DNA from: an uncultured Flavobacteriaceae bacterium
GTDB taxonomy: Bacteria; Bacteroidota; Bacteroidia; Flavobacteriales; Flavobacteriaceae
NCBI GenBank assembly: GCA_913031655.1
Contig: CAJWFY010000057.1
Location: 1-8,938 of the forward strand
DNA: 8,938 nucleotides
Direction of reading: 5' to 3'
Shown: positions 1-7,449 of the stretch, one piece after another
Layout: each line of letters opens with the position of its first letter
Position numbering within the stretch: position 1 is the stretch's first letter
Made by a program: the position numbers and the translations under genes
The notes under the pieces: generated by a model
What the model was told of the DNA's origin: nothing
Seen by the model: the letters and a program-made list of their open reading frames with translations, nothing else
The model's database searches: none

Positions 1-2059
1 ACTTTGGCAAAAATATTAAGTCAAAGACTATGGCAATTATCGCAGAAATTATAGTTAGTAACCCTAACTGACTTATTGAATTAAACTCAGAAAAAAGAAG
101 CGGAATTAATGTTACTATAATTATTAAAGTAGTTTTAATGACAGCTTTCCCTGTAATTTTCAAAGATTTATTAATTGCATCGTTTTTGTTTAAACCTTTA
201 AGGATATTAAATCTGTAAGATGTTATTATATGAATTGAATCATCAACAATTAATCCAAAAATGATAGCAAAAATAAAAGCATTAGATAAACTAAAATAAA
301 AGCTCCCTAAACTCATTAATCCAACACAAACAAAAATCGGAAATGTATTTGGTATTAGAATAATTAATAAATATTTAAAATTAAACTTTGAAATAATCAA
401 GAATAAAGCACAAATAGTTAAAATAGCTAACATTAGCCCATAGAGTATTTCCAAAGTAATTTTATTGCTTAATTTATCAAATAGATGCCCATTTCCTTTG
501 ATTTCTATTTCTATATTTAAATCTCTAGCTATTTGTTTAATTTTTTCAATTAGAATTAAACTTTCTTTAGATCCAATATCCGGCATTCTACTTTTAATAC
601 TAATTTGTTTTTCTTTTATCTCCTGCAAATAATTTGCATTAACATATTTTAAGTCTTCAAATGATCCGAAAAGTGAGTAATCTATAGTAAAACCTAATGA
701 TTTTATTTCACTTTCAAGGCTAATAATGTTGTCTAACTTCAAATCCTTTTTAACTAAAATATTAAATGAAACCTGCTTATATCCTCCAAAATTTTTATCA
801 AAAAACTGCATCTCTTTATATAGAGCAGAAGATTTATTAAATTCATCATTTACATGATTATTAACCTCAAACTGTTTAATGCCAAAAAAACATAAAAATG
901 ACATTAATAAAATTAGTGGGATAGATTTTATACTACTTTGAAAATTAATAAATCCAGAAATTAAATTATCTATTTTTTCATTTAAAGCATGTTTTCCTTT
1001 TATAACATGTAGGTTTAAATCTATACAAACGGCATAAGTAATAAGAATTACAAACAAAGAAATTAAAATGCCAATTGTTGTAATTATACCCAATCTCGAT
1101 ATAGGGAGAACGTTAGAAAAACAAAAACTTAAAAATCCTATTGCTGTGGTAATGGAAGTTAAGGCAACAGGTTTTCCAATATTATTGATCTGATATTTAA
1201 AATATTCAAGTTTGGATTTTTTAGTATCTCCGTTATCATTTACTAAATGCATGAAATCAGAAATACAAACTATAAACAATATGGCAGGCATAATAATCAT
1301 AACCAATTCAATACCTCCAAAAAGCATTTGAGAAATCATAAAACTTATTGTAATACTAAATAATACACTTGCTATTACAATGGAAACGAATTTCAGATTT
1401 CTAGAAAATAGCCAAAGTATTATACAACACAACAGAGCGCTGAAAAAAGTTATATATAATAGTTCTTGAATAACTTTATCTTTGATATATAACTCTGCTT
1501 TTAACTGTCCAGTAATATAAATTGATGATGCTTTTAGTTCCTTAAATCTATTCTCTAGATTCAGAATAAATTTTTTGTTGAAATCTTCTCCTAAATCAGA
1601 TTTCAATTCAATTACATAAAATAATCGTTTCTGATCATTAGAAATAAACAAACTGCCTTTGTTTTTTATTTTTTCAATAAATATTTCAAAATCCTCTTTA
1701 TTTTCTATTTTTTTATTGTTTAAAAAAGGAAGAAAAAAGTTTAAATCAAACAATGAAATATCATTAAAAACACTCTGACTTAATACTATATTTTGGTCTT
1801 CTATAAACTCATAATGAATAGTTTGAAGTTTAATTAAGTCACCGAATTGAATTTTTTCATCATATTCTATTCCAACTAACAAAAGATTACTAGAATTTAT
1901 AGGCCCTTCTTGTTCTACTTCTACATTATCTGCATATTGTAAAATTCTTTCAGAATCATAAAAGATATTGGGATCTTTCAATTTAATAATTGAAAAAATG
2001 AAGCCAAGTATTATTAATGACAATAACCTATACTTATGCTTCCACACAAATTTTATCAT
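1..2059 (-). CDS. RND/MMPL-family membrane transporter (C-terminus cut by window edge)
   Basis: This frame is open without a stop from an ATG at 2059 to the left edge: 686 codons, with the 3' end outside the window. The product is an inner-membrane RND-superfamily permease of the MMPL/patched-like type, probably driven by proton flux. Residues 10-26 form TM1, followed by a periplasmic loop to about 195, a TM bundle (about 198-345), TM7 near 378-393, a second loop (about 395-530) and a second TM bundle. The two halves repeat each other. ISDFMH (D268, H271) matches VDDSIH (D606, D607, H610), and the segment from GKPVALT (295) to LGIITTIG matches GKAVIKTT (637) to LGLLTIIS. Acidic residues at these places carry proton relay in RND pumps. 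The last visible residues, DLIFLP, match the usual end of the final helix, so little is missing. No membrane-fusion or outer-membrane partner is visible. Substrate is unknown; in related families it is often a lipid or hydrophobic compound. Confidence 0.87.
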   Translation of the reverse strand, partial: MIKFVWKHKYRLLSLIILGFIFSIIKLKDPNIFYDSERILQYADNVEVEQEGPINSSNLLLVGIEYDEKIQFGDLIKLQTIHYEFIEDQNIVLSQSVFNDISLFDLNFFLPFLNNKKIENKEDFEIFIEKIKNKGSLFISNDQKRLFYVIELKSDLGEDFNKKFILNLENRFKELKASSIYITGQLKAELYIKDKVIQELLYITFFSALLCCIILWLFSRNLKFVSIVIASVLFSITISFMISQMLFGGIELVMIIMPAILFIVCISDFMHLVNDNGDTKKSKLEYFKYQINNIGKPVALTSITTAIGFLSFCFSNVLPISRLGIITTIGILISLFVILITYAVCIDLNLHVIKGKHALNEKIDNLISGFINFQSSIKSIPLILLMSFLCFFGIKQFEVNNHVNDEFNKSSALYKEMQFFDKNFGGYKQVSFNILVKKDLKLDNIISLESEIKSLGFTIDYSLFGSFEDLKYVNANYLQEIKEKQISIKSRMPDIGSKESLILIEKIKQIARDLNIEIEIKGNGHLFDKLSNKITLEILYGLMLAILTICALFLIISKFNFKYLLIILIPNTFPIFVCVGLMSLGSFYFSLSNAFIFAIIFGLIVDDSIHIITSYRFNILKGLNKNDAINKSLKITGKAVIKTTLIIIVTLIPLLFSEFNSISQLGLLTIISAIIAIVFDLIFLPK

Positions 2060-2131
2060 GTTATTAATTATTAAATAGTATTAGAAAATTAAAGGGGAAA
2101 CCCAATGTTTTTTGAGTAATAAATTATTTCA

Positions 2132-2162
2132 CTAAAATACTTTACTTTAAATTTTTATCAAA
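2132..2162 (-). promoter_or_regulatory. Candidate Bacteroidota sigma-A promoter for the RND transporter gene
   Basis: Reading the minus strand, TTTG at 2162-2159 is followed after 19 bases by TATTTTAG at 2139-2132. This fits the Bacteroidota -33/-7 pattern (TTTG, about 17-23 bases, TAnnTTTG) except for one mismatch in the -7 box. A start about 6 bases further on would leave a leader of roughly 65 bases before the ATG at 2059. It lies in the longest intergenic gap of the window (154 bp), which supports separate transcription of the transporter. In such AT-rich DNA a chance match is quite possible. Confidence 0.4.
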
Positions 2163-2163
2163 C

Positions 2164-2200
2164 AAAAAATGAGAATATTTTTATATAAGTGATTTATTCT
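2164..2200 (-). terminator. Weak possible terminator after the phosphodiesterase gene
   Basis: On the minus strand, 14 bases after the stop codon at 2214, AGAATA (2200-2195) and TATTCT (2177-2172) can pair as a 6-bp stem with a 17-base loop. Two bases later comes a run of six T (2169-2164). The stem has only one G-C pair and a long loop, so it would be a poor intrinsic terminator. The T run also overlaps the edge of the candidate promoter. It is listed because it stands where the operon would be expected to end. Confidence 0.22.
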
Positions 2201-2213
2201 AAAGTCGATTATA

Positions 2214-3275
2214 TCACAATTTTATGCTGTTATTATTTGTAGAAATTCCAGTTATTTTTTCAATTGTTGGAGCTATTTGATTTGTAAAATTTTGAGAATT
2301 TTTAATAATTCCTTTTTCAGTTAAATTTGGTCCAAGAATAGCGGCCCACGTCGATTTAGAATCACCGTGTCCTGACCATTTTTCTTCAATACCTCTTCCA
2401 TGATCTGTAGTAATAATTAAATAAGTATTGTTTTTGTAGAATGGATTAGACTGAATATAGGACCATAATTCTTTTATCATTTTATCATTATTATGTAATG
2501 ATTTTATGTACTGATCATAATCACCCATATGTGCAAAATCATCTGTTTCCCCATAGGCAATATATAGTGCTTTTGGTTTTTGTTTTTTTATGAATTCTAG
2601 AGCTAAATTATGAGTAAAAACGTCTAGTCTAACACTTTCCCATATAACAGGTGCTTTTTTTTGATTAGAGTTTATGAATTTTTCTATTTCCGAGGGATTT
2701 ATAGAATTGGATGGCATGTATCCGGCATTAACTGGAACACCACTTCTTTTATCATTTATTATATAAGGAAAAACATCCCAGCTACAAAATGCAGCAACTC
2801 TATTTTTATAGGATTCAAAATTATTAAGTTTTTCTAAAAAAGTAATATTTTTATTATATATTTTACTGTTACTATCAATCAAAGAATCTGCATAGCCAGT
2901 TAAGATTTCGTTATAACCTGGATACGAAAAATTTCTATCATTAGTTATTGAGAAATAGGAATTTTGTTTTAGATCACCATATAATTTTCCTTTTTTAAAA
3001 ATTTCATTCCAAAAAAACGGCATTAACTTCTCTCTCTTTTTTGCTGAACTATTTGCTTCAAAACGATCTATTAAATATGATTTTTCTGAAGTTAATTTTG
3101 GATTATTTACTAATACGGAATCAATCCCATAAAACACCTCTTGCCACCTAACCCCGTCTAATGTTATTAAAAATATATTAGGCGAGTCGTTTTTATTTTT
3201 ACAAGAATTAAGTAACAAAAAGACAGAAAAAAAAAGAATGAAATATTTTATTTTTTTTAGAAGAATCTTTAACAT
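2214..3275 (-). CDS. Lipoprotein, type I phosphodiesterase/alkaline phosphatase superfamily
   Basis: The 353-residue product is a probable metal-dependent phosphodiesterase, phosphatase or sulfatase-like hydrolase outside the inner membrane. The N-terminus is a lipoprotein signal: Lys-rich start, hydrophobic stretch (11-22) and lipobox LNSC with C25 as the lipidated residue. The catalytic set of the nucleotide pyrophosphatase/phosphodiesterase fold seems complete: D40 in TLDGVRW; S117 in SYPGYNEILTG, where NPP enzymes have Thr in TFPNHYTLVTG; D245 and H249 in the D-x-x-x-H motif; D291-H292 in TTDHGRG; and H303 in SGHGDS. These would hold two metal ions, usually zinc, around a Ser nucleophile. 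The gene begins 7 bp after the stop of the hydrolase gene, so they are probably co-transcribed. A run of A residues lies in the signal-peptide codons. The substrate cannot be read from sequence; candidates are phosphodiesters, nucleotides or phosphonates. Confidence 0.85.
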   Translation of the reverse strand: MLKILLKKIKYFILFFSVFLLLNSCKNKNDSPNIFLITLDGVRWQEVFYGIDSVLVNNPKLTSEKSYLIDRFEANSSAKKREKLMPFFWNEIFKKGKLYGDLKQNSYFSITNDRNFSYPGYNEILTGYADSLIDSNSKIYNKNITFLEKLNNFESYKNRVAAFCSWDVFPYIINDKRSGVPVNAGYMPSNSINPSEIEKFINSNQKKAPVIWESVRLDVFTHNLALEFIKKQKPKALYIAYGETDDFAHMGDYDQYIKSLHNNDKMIKELWSYIQSNPFYKNNTYLIITTDHGRGIEEKWSGHGDSKSTWAAILGPNLTEKGIIKNSQNFTNQIAPTIEKITGISTNNNSIKL

Positions 3276-3282
3276 GACTTAA

Positions 3283-4251
3283 TTAAAGTTGATTAATAAA
3301 ATTTATTAATCCATTAAAATAATTTTGTTGATCATCCCACATAGCCATATGACTTCCGTTTGGACAATGTAGATATGAGCCATTTTGAACTTCATTAGCC
3401 ATCCATTCCATTTGAACAGGATCCATTGTGTCATATTCGGCTCCAATTGATAGAAAAGGAACTTTTATTTCATTTAACCTTTCAGTGACATCCCAGTTTT
3501 TTAAAGAGGCATCACCTACTATACCAAACTCTGTAGGTCCTTGCATTTTTAGATATAGAGGGAAGTTTATTTCTGCGAATGCATTTACAACATCTTCAGG
3601 CCATTCATTTGCTGGAATTCTCATTACGTGTTCAGGATAATAATATTCATGTATTAACCCAAGATAAGTCTCATTAGTGTAATCTTCGACTGCTTCATAA
3701 GAACGAATTTCTTTTAGAATTTCAGGATCTAACTGAAGCGCAAGTACATTATTTGCATAATCATTATAATCTGGAACAGATGGCACCATATTAGACACTA
3801 TTAACGATTTAAGGTTGTCTTGATACTTCAAAGCGTATTCAATCCCTAAAATTCCACCCCATGAATGTCCAAGTAATATAAAATTGTCTTTTGTAAGCCC
3901 TAAAGCTTTTCTTACTTGTTCAACTTCTTCAACATAATGTTCTATAGTCCATAAATCATCGATTTGAGGATTATCACTTAAAGTTGAACCAAGCTGATCA
4001 TAATAATAAAATTGTATATCTTCATTTGGAAAAAAAGATTCAAAACTTTTAAAGTATTGATGGTTTGCTCCTGGACCACCATGTAGTAATAATACTTTTT
4101 TAGTTGGATTATTTCCTATTTGTTTAGTCCAAACATTAAAATCACCATAATCAGTTGTAATAGGAATTATTTTGACAGGATCACTAATTGTTTCACTACA
4201 TGAAGTAAATAAAAATAGTAAAAGAAATAATTTTGTTAATTGAATTTTCAT
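3283..4251 (-). CDS. Lipoprotein alpha/beta hydrolase, proline iminopeptidase family (peptidase S33)
   Basis: The 322-residue product has an alpha/beta-hydrolase fold of the proline iminopeptidase/L-amino-acid amidase type, which cleaves N-terminal proline or other residues from small peptides or amides. The oxyanion-hole motif HGGPG (57-61) is followed by YDQLGS (84-89), matching the YDQLG variant of this subfamily rather than DQRG of classic Pip. The nucleophile is S130 in LGHSWGG. The acid is likely D274 or D277 (AEYDTMDP), and the base is H301 in NGSHM. A lipoprotein signal ends in FTSC, with C18 lipidated, so the enzyme should work in the periplasm or on the outer membrane. That is unusual, because most family members are cytosolic. 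It begins 43 bp after the FAD oxidoreductase gene and is followed 7 bp later by the phosphodiesterase lipoprotein gene. Fold and active site are firm; the exact substrate is not, and an esterase or amidase role is possible. Confidence 0.87.
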   Translation of the reverse strand: MKIQLTKLFLLLFLFTSCSETISDPVKIIPITTDYGDFNVWTKQIGNNPTKKVLLLHGGPGANHQYFKSFESFFPNEDIQFYYYDQLGSTLSDNPQIDDLWTIEHYVEEVEQVRKALGLTKDNFILLGHSWGGILGIEYALKYQDNLKSLIVSNMVPSVPDYNDYANNVLALQLDPEILKEIRSYEAVEDYTNETYLGLIHEYYYPEHVMRIPANEWPEDVVNAFAEINFPLYLKMQGPTEFGIVGDASLKNWDVTERLNEIKVPFLSIGAEYDTMDPVQMEWMANEVQNGSYLHCPNGSHMAMWDDQQNYFNGLINFINQL

Positions 4252-4265
4252 AATATTTTTTTAAT

Positions 4266-4286
4266 AGTTTAAAAGCTACTTAAACT
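4266..4286. repeat. 7-bp perfect inverted repeat between two operon genes
   Basis: AGTTTAA (4266-4272) and TTAAACT (4280-4286) are perfect reverse complements with a 7-base loop. They lie in the 43-bp gap between the FAD oxidoreductase stop and the hydrolase start. On the minus strand the hairpin is followed by an A-rich stretch, not a T run, so it does not look like an intrinsic terminator. It could be an mRNA processing or stability element, a weak operator, or chance in AT-rich DNA. Confidence 0.35.
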
Positions 4287-4294
4287 TAATGAAT

Positions 4295-5407
4295 TTAAAT
4301 TTTATTAGCTAATTCACTTCCAATAGTTGAACCTATAGCTATTCCCATTCCACCAAGTCTAATTCCACAGTAAACGTTATTGCTAATAGTTTTAATAATA
4401 GCAGTTTTTTTATTTCCAACTCCCATTATTCCACTCCATCTATGATCAATTTCAAATGGATTGTGTGGTAATATGATGGTTTTTAATATATTTTCTAACT
4501 CGTTTTGTATTTTTGTACTTAACCCAAACTTATCAGTTTCTTCGTTTTTAAAGTCTAGATTTCTTCCTCCACCTAATAAAATTCTATCATCAATATTTCT
4601 AAAATAGTAATACCCTTTATCTAGATGAAAAGTTCCTTTTATTTTTAAGTTATTAATTGGCTTTGTTATTAAAACTTGGGCTCTAGCAGGCTTGATATCC
4701 TCATTTAATAACTTGTTTGAAAAACCATTTGTTGCAATAAATAACTTTGAACATTTAAAATCAAACTCTTTAGAATTTATTTCAACACAATTATTATTTT
4801 CTGTAAATGAAAGAACATCTACATTATTAAGAATTTTTATTTTTTTATTAAGAGCTTTTCTCAGTAACAATTCCATCATTGCTCCGGTATCAATCTGCCC
4901 TTCAAATGAATTAAAGATGTAATCTCCAGTTATGTTATTAAAATTAAAATGATTCTTTTGGATTTTAAAAACATCAGATTTAAATAAAGGATGGAGTATT
5001 TGATTAATGTAATGAAGTTGCGATTTGCAATTTTCAAATACATTTAAATCTTTTTTAGGAAATATTTCATACCCTCCATTTTGATGATAGCCTATGTTTT
5101 TATCTCCTAATAACTTTCTAAGTTGAGTTAATCCGTTAATTCTTTTTTTGATTAATGAAAGAACCTCTGATTCGGAATGATTTTTTAGATCTTCAATTAT
5201 TTCTGATACACTTCCAAAACAAGCAAATCCTGCATTTTTAGTGCTCGCTCCCTGAGGAAGCATTCCTTTTTCTAAAATTACTATTTTAGCTTTAGGGAAT
5301 TTTTTTCTTAAATTCAATGCACAATTTAGCCCTACAATACCACTTCCAATAATGGCAAAATCTACATTACTAAACCACGATTTTATTTCCCAATAAGATA
5401 AATTCAT
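4295..5407 (-). CDS. FAD-dependent oxidoreductase, DAO (D-amino-acid oxidase-like) family
   Basis: The 370-residue cytoplasmic flavoprotein probably oxidises a C-N bond of an amino acid or amine. The N-terminal Rossmann motif GSGIVG (21-26) follows a beta strand (VDFAII), and E46 in ILEKG should hold the adenosine ribose. GASTKNAGF (53-61) matches the flavin-contact loop of the gamma-glutamylputrescine oxidase (PuuB)/glycine oxidase group. Further family marks are EGQIDTG (169-174), ATNG (225-228), PARAQVLIT (240-248), GGGRNLD (279-285), RWSGIMG (323-329) and a C-terminal GIRLGGMGIAIGSTIG that closes over the FAD. The leading SYWE segment is also PuuB-like. No signal peptide is present. Length fits the family and the gene looks intact. 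It starts 8 bp after the TonB receptor stop. Substrate is open: polyamine derivatives, sarcosine, glycine, proline or D-amino acids are all handled by relatives. Confidence 0.85.
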   Translation of the reverse strand: MNLSYWEIKSWFSNVDFAIIGSGIVGLNCALNLRKKFPKAKIVILEKGMLPQGASTKNAGFACFGSVSEIIEDLKNHSESEVLSLIKKRINGLTQLRKLLGDKNIGYHQNGGYEIFPKKDLNVFENCKSQLHYINQILHPLFKSDVFKIQKNHFNFNNITGDYIFNSFEGQIDTGAMMELLLRKALNKKIKILNNVDVLSFTENNNCVEINSKEFDFKCSKLFIATNGFSNKLLNEDIKPARAQVLITKPINNLKIKGTFHLDKGYYYFRNIDDRILLGGGRNLDFKNEETDKFGLSTKIQNELENILKTIILPHNPFEIDHRWSGIMGVGNKKTAIIKTISNNVYCGIRLGGMGIAIGSTIGSELANKI

Positions 5408-5415
5408 GTAGAAAA

Positions 5416-7449
5416 TTATAATATAATTTTGACTCCTCCAAAAATAACTCTTTTTGGTGCTGGCTCATAATGTCTACCGCCAAAAGCATTTATTCTGATA
5501 TTATCAAAATAATTATTTCCAAAAACATTATTTACTGTAAAGAACGGGCTAATTTTTAATTTACTAAACCTTAGTTCTTTTCCTATTTTAAAGTTGATAG
5601 TTTTTGAATCAGATATTTTTACTGAATTTAAGTTATCAGCATAAATATTGCCTATTGATTTAAAGTTTAAATTAATAAACAATTCATTTTTAGTACTGTA
5701 TTCTAAATTAACATTCATCATACTATCAGGCACTCCTGGTATTTTATTTCCTGAATAATCATTTCCTTTATCTATAAATTGATCAAACATATATTTTCCA
5801 ATGCTATATGATGTTTCAATATTGATTGATTGATTTATTCTTATTGAGCTGGACAACTCTAATCCACTTCTTTTTGATTTTCCAGCATTATTATAGAATT
5901 TTTGATTTGGGAAATTTTCATCTTCATATGATAAAACTTCATTTTTTGTTGAAGAGTTAAAGTAGACAATATCAAAGTTTAAATTATTTAAAGAATTAAA
6001 GAGTGATAATCCAAATTCAAAATTTAAAGATTTTTGAGACTTAAGCGTGTTATTAAATCCACTTCCAATAGGAGACGAGCTAAACTCATTTAATGTTGGC
6101 GTTTCAAACCCTGTACTAATATTTGCAAATAACCTGCTGTATTTCGATGTTTTATAGTTAATCCCAAAACTTGGATTAAAAGAGTTTAAATTTATTCTAT
6201 CTGAAGAATTACCATCAATTAAAAATAAATCTTCTAAATCGACTTTATTTGTATCATACCTTATACCTGAACTAAAAGTGAGATTTTTTAAACTGTAGTT
6301 GTTGATTATGTAAATACCTAAGTTCGAAAATTTCTCATATTGGTCAAGAACTTGCTCTCCTATTAGCCCCTTATTGTTGTTGTACCTTTTTCTTAAATCG
6401 CTTTGATTTCCAATATCAAATCCAATTTGAGTTTTTATATTGTTATTTAGAAGCAAACTCGCTCCAATTCCCCAATATTTTCTATCTAAATTTATAACCC
6501 CACCATTATTAACTGGAATTTTTCCGCTGAAATCTCTTTTAGAGAAAAACAAATAGCTAGAGAATGAAGTTCTACTAGAAATTTGTTTTTTAAAATTTGC
6601 ACTTAATTTAGAGTGAGCTATACTTTCTTCAGTTTTATAAATTAGATTTCGATCTCTAGCCTGCCTTCTGTTTTGAGTTACTTCTTTAATTGTTAACCCT
6701 CCTGAGTCATATGCGTATGGGCTATTTACGTAATTAAAATTTAATCCTAAATATGAATCATTAGAGATTTTTCTCTTAATTCTTAGATTGAAATTAGTAT
6801 TTTTAAATCCACTGTAATCTCTATAACCATCACTTTTAGTTTCACTTAATAAAAAAGTATAATGAGTGTTATTGTTTTTATAACCTATGATTGCCTGCTT
6901 TTTGCTTTGATTGTTAGACCCTAATGAATATCCAATTTTCGAAAAATTATTATTAAAATCCGAAATAGTTTTAATTTTAATAACGCCTGCAGATGAATTT
7001 CCGTAAAATGAAGAACTTACCCCTCTAATAAGTTCTATTTTTTCTATAATTTCTAGATTTAAATTATCTAACTGTGTTTGACCATCAGGTGTTGTTTCAG
7101 GGACTCCATCAACTATTAATTTGATTCCTCTGATTCCAAAATTAGCTCTAGATCCAAACCCTCTAATTGATATTCTAGCATCTTGAGCAAAGTTATTGTC
7201 ATTTGAAATGAATACTCCGGGAATTCTTTCAATATATTCGCTTAAGTAAAACTGGTTAGCAGTTATTTGAAATTTTGAATAGTTTTTTGCGGATATTGAG
7301 AAAGGTGAATTTTTAAGGCTGTCCTTGATTTTAGTAATTGTAACTACAACTTCTTTTAATTGTATGCTGTCTTTTATATAGTTTTGCGAATAACAAAAAA
7401 AAACTTGTAATATAAATATTGTAACTATTTTTTTATTTAGCACTTGCAC
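5416..7449 (-). CDS. TonB-dependent outer-membrane receptor
   Basis: The 677-residue product is a gated beta-barrel that takes up a scarce ligand with energy from TonB-ExbBD. A short signal peptide (about 1-22, hydrophobic core IVTIFILQVFF, ending CYSQ) is followed by a TonB-box-like stretch, QLKEVVVT (30-37). The plug spans about 45-165, with IPGVFI (76-81), ISIRGFGSR (93-101), VDGVPETTPDGQTQLDNL (113-130) and IELIRGVSSSFYG (138-150). The rest is a barrel rich in alternating aromatic and polar residues, ending APKRVIFGGVKIIL. There is no carboxypeptidase-like N-terminal domain and no SusD neighbour, so it is not a SusC-type glycan importer; it resembles siderophore/iron-type receptors. No ATG exists in this frame between the upstream stop at 7474 and the signal peptide. 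Translation therefore begins at GTG, at 7449 or 7443, inside the end of rluF, which implies translational coupling. The ligand cannot be told from sequence. Confidence 0.9.
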   Translation of the reverse strand: MQVLNKKIVTIFILQVFFCYSQNYIKDSIQLKEVVVTITKIKDSLKNSPFSISAKNYSKFQITANQFYLSEYIERIPGVFISNDNNFAQDARISIRGFGSRANFGIRGIKLIVDGVPETTPDGQTQLDNLNLEIIEKIELIRGVSSSFYGNSSAGVIKIKTISDFNNNFSKIGYSLGSNNQSKKQAIIGYKNNNTHYTFLLSETKSDGYRDYSGFKNTNFNLRIKRKISNDSYLGLNFNYVNSPYAYDSGGLTIKEVTQNRRQARDRNLIYKTEESIAHSKLSANFKKQISSRTSFSSYLFFSKRDFSGKIPVNNGGVINLDRKYWGIGASLLLNNNIKTQIGFDIGNQSDLRKRYNNNKGLIGEQVLDQYEKFSNLGIYIINNYSLKNLTFSSGIRYDTNKVDLEDLFLIDGNSSDRINLNSFNPSFGINYKTSKYSRLFANISTGFETPTLNEFSSSPIGSGFNNTLKSQKSLNFEFGLSLFNSLNNLNFDIVYFNSSTKNEVLSYEDENFPNQKFYNNAGKSKRSGLELSSSIRINQSINIETSYSIGKYMFDQFIDKGNDYSGNKIPGVPDSMMNVNLEYSTKNELFINLNFKSIGNIYADNLNSVKISDSKTINFKIGKELRFSKLKISPFFTVNNVFGNNYFDNIRINAFGGRHYEPAPKRVIFGGVKIIL

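Noticed and set aside
2092..2104. Short GGGG-AAA-CCC hairpin in the gap before the RND gene
   Set aside because: The stem is only three or four base pairs with a three-base loop and no T run on the coding strand; too weak to call a terminator or riboswitch.
3428..3640. Plus-strand open frame of 70 codons
   Set aside because: It lies fully inside the hydrolase gene, whose catalytic motifs are clear on the minus strand; the plus-strand product has no recognisable domain.
4692..4922. Plus-strand open frame of 76 codons
   Set aside because: It is antisense to the FAD oxidoreductase, with no motif of its own; a chance open frame.
5416..7449. SusC-type glycan importer
   Set aside because: There is no carboxypeptidase-like N-terminal domain, the protein is much shorter than SusC proteins (about 1000 residues), and there is no SusD neighbour.
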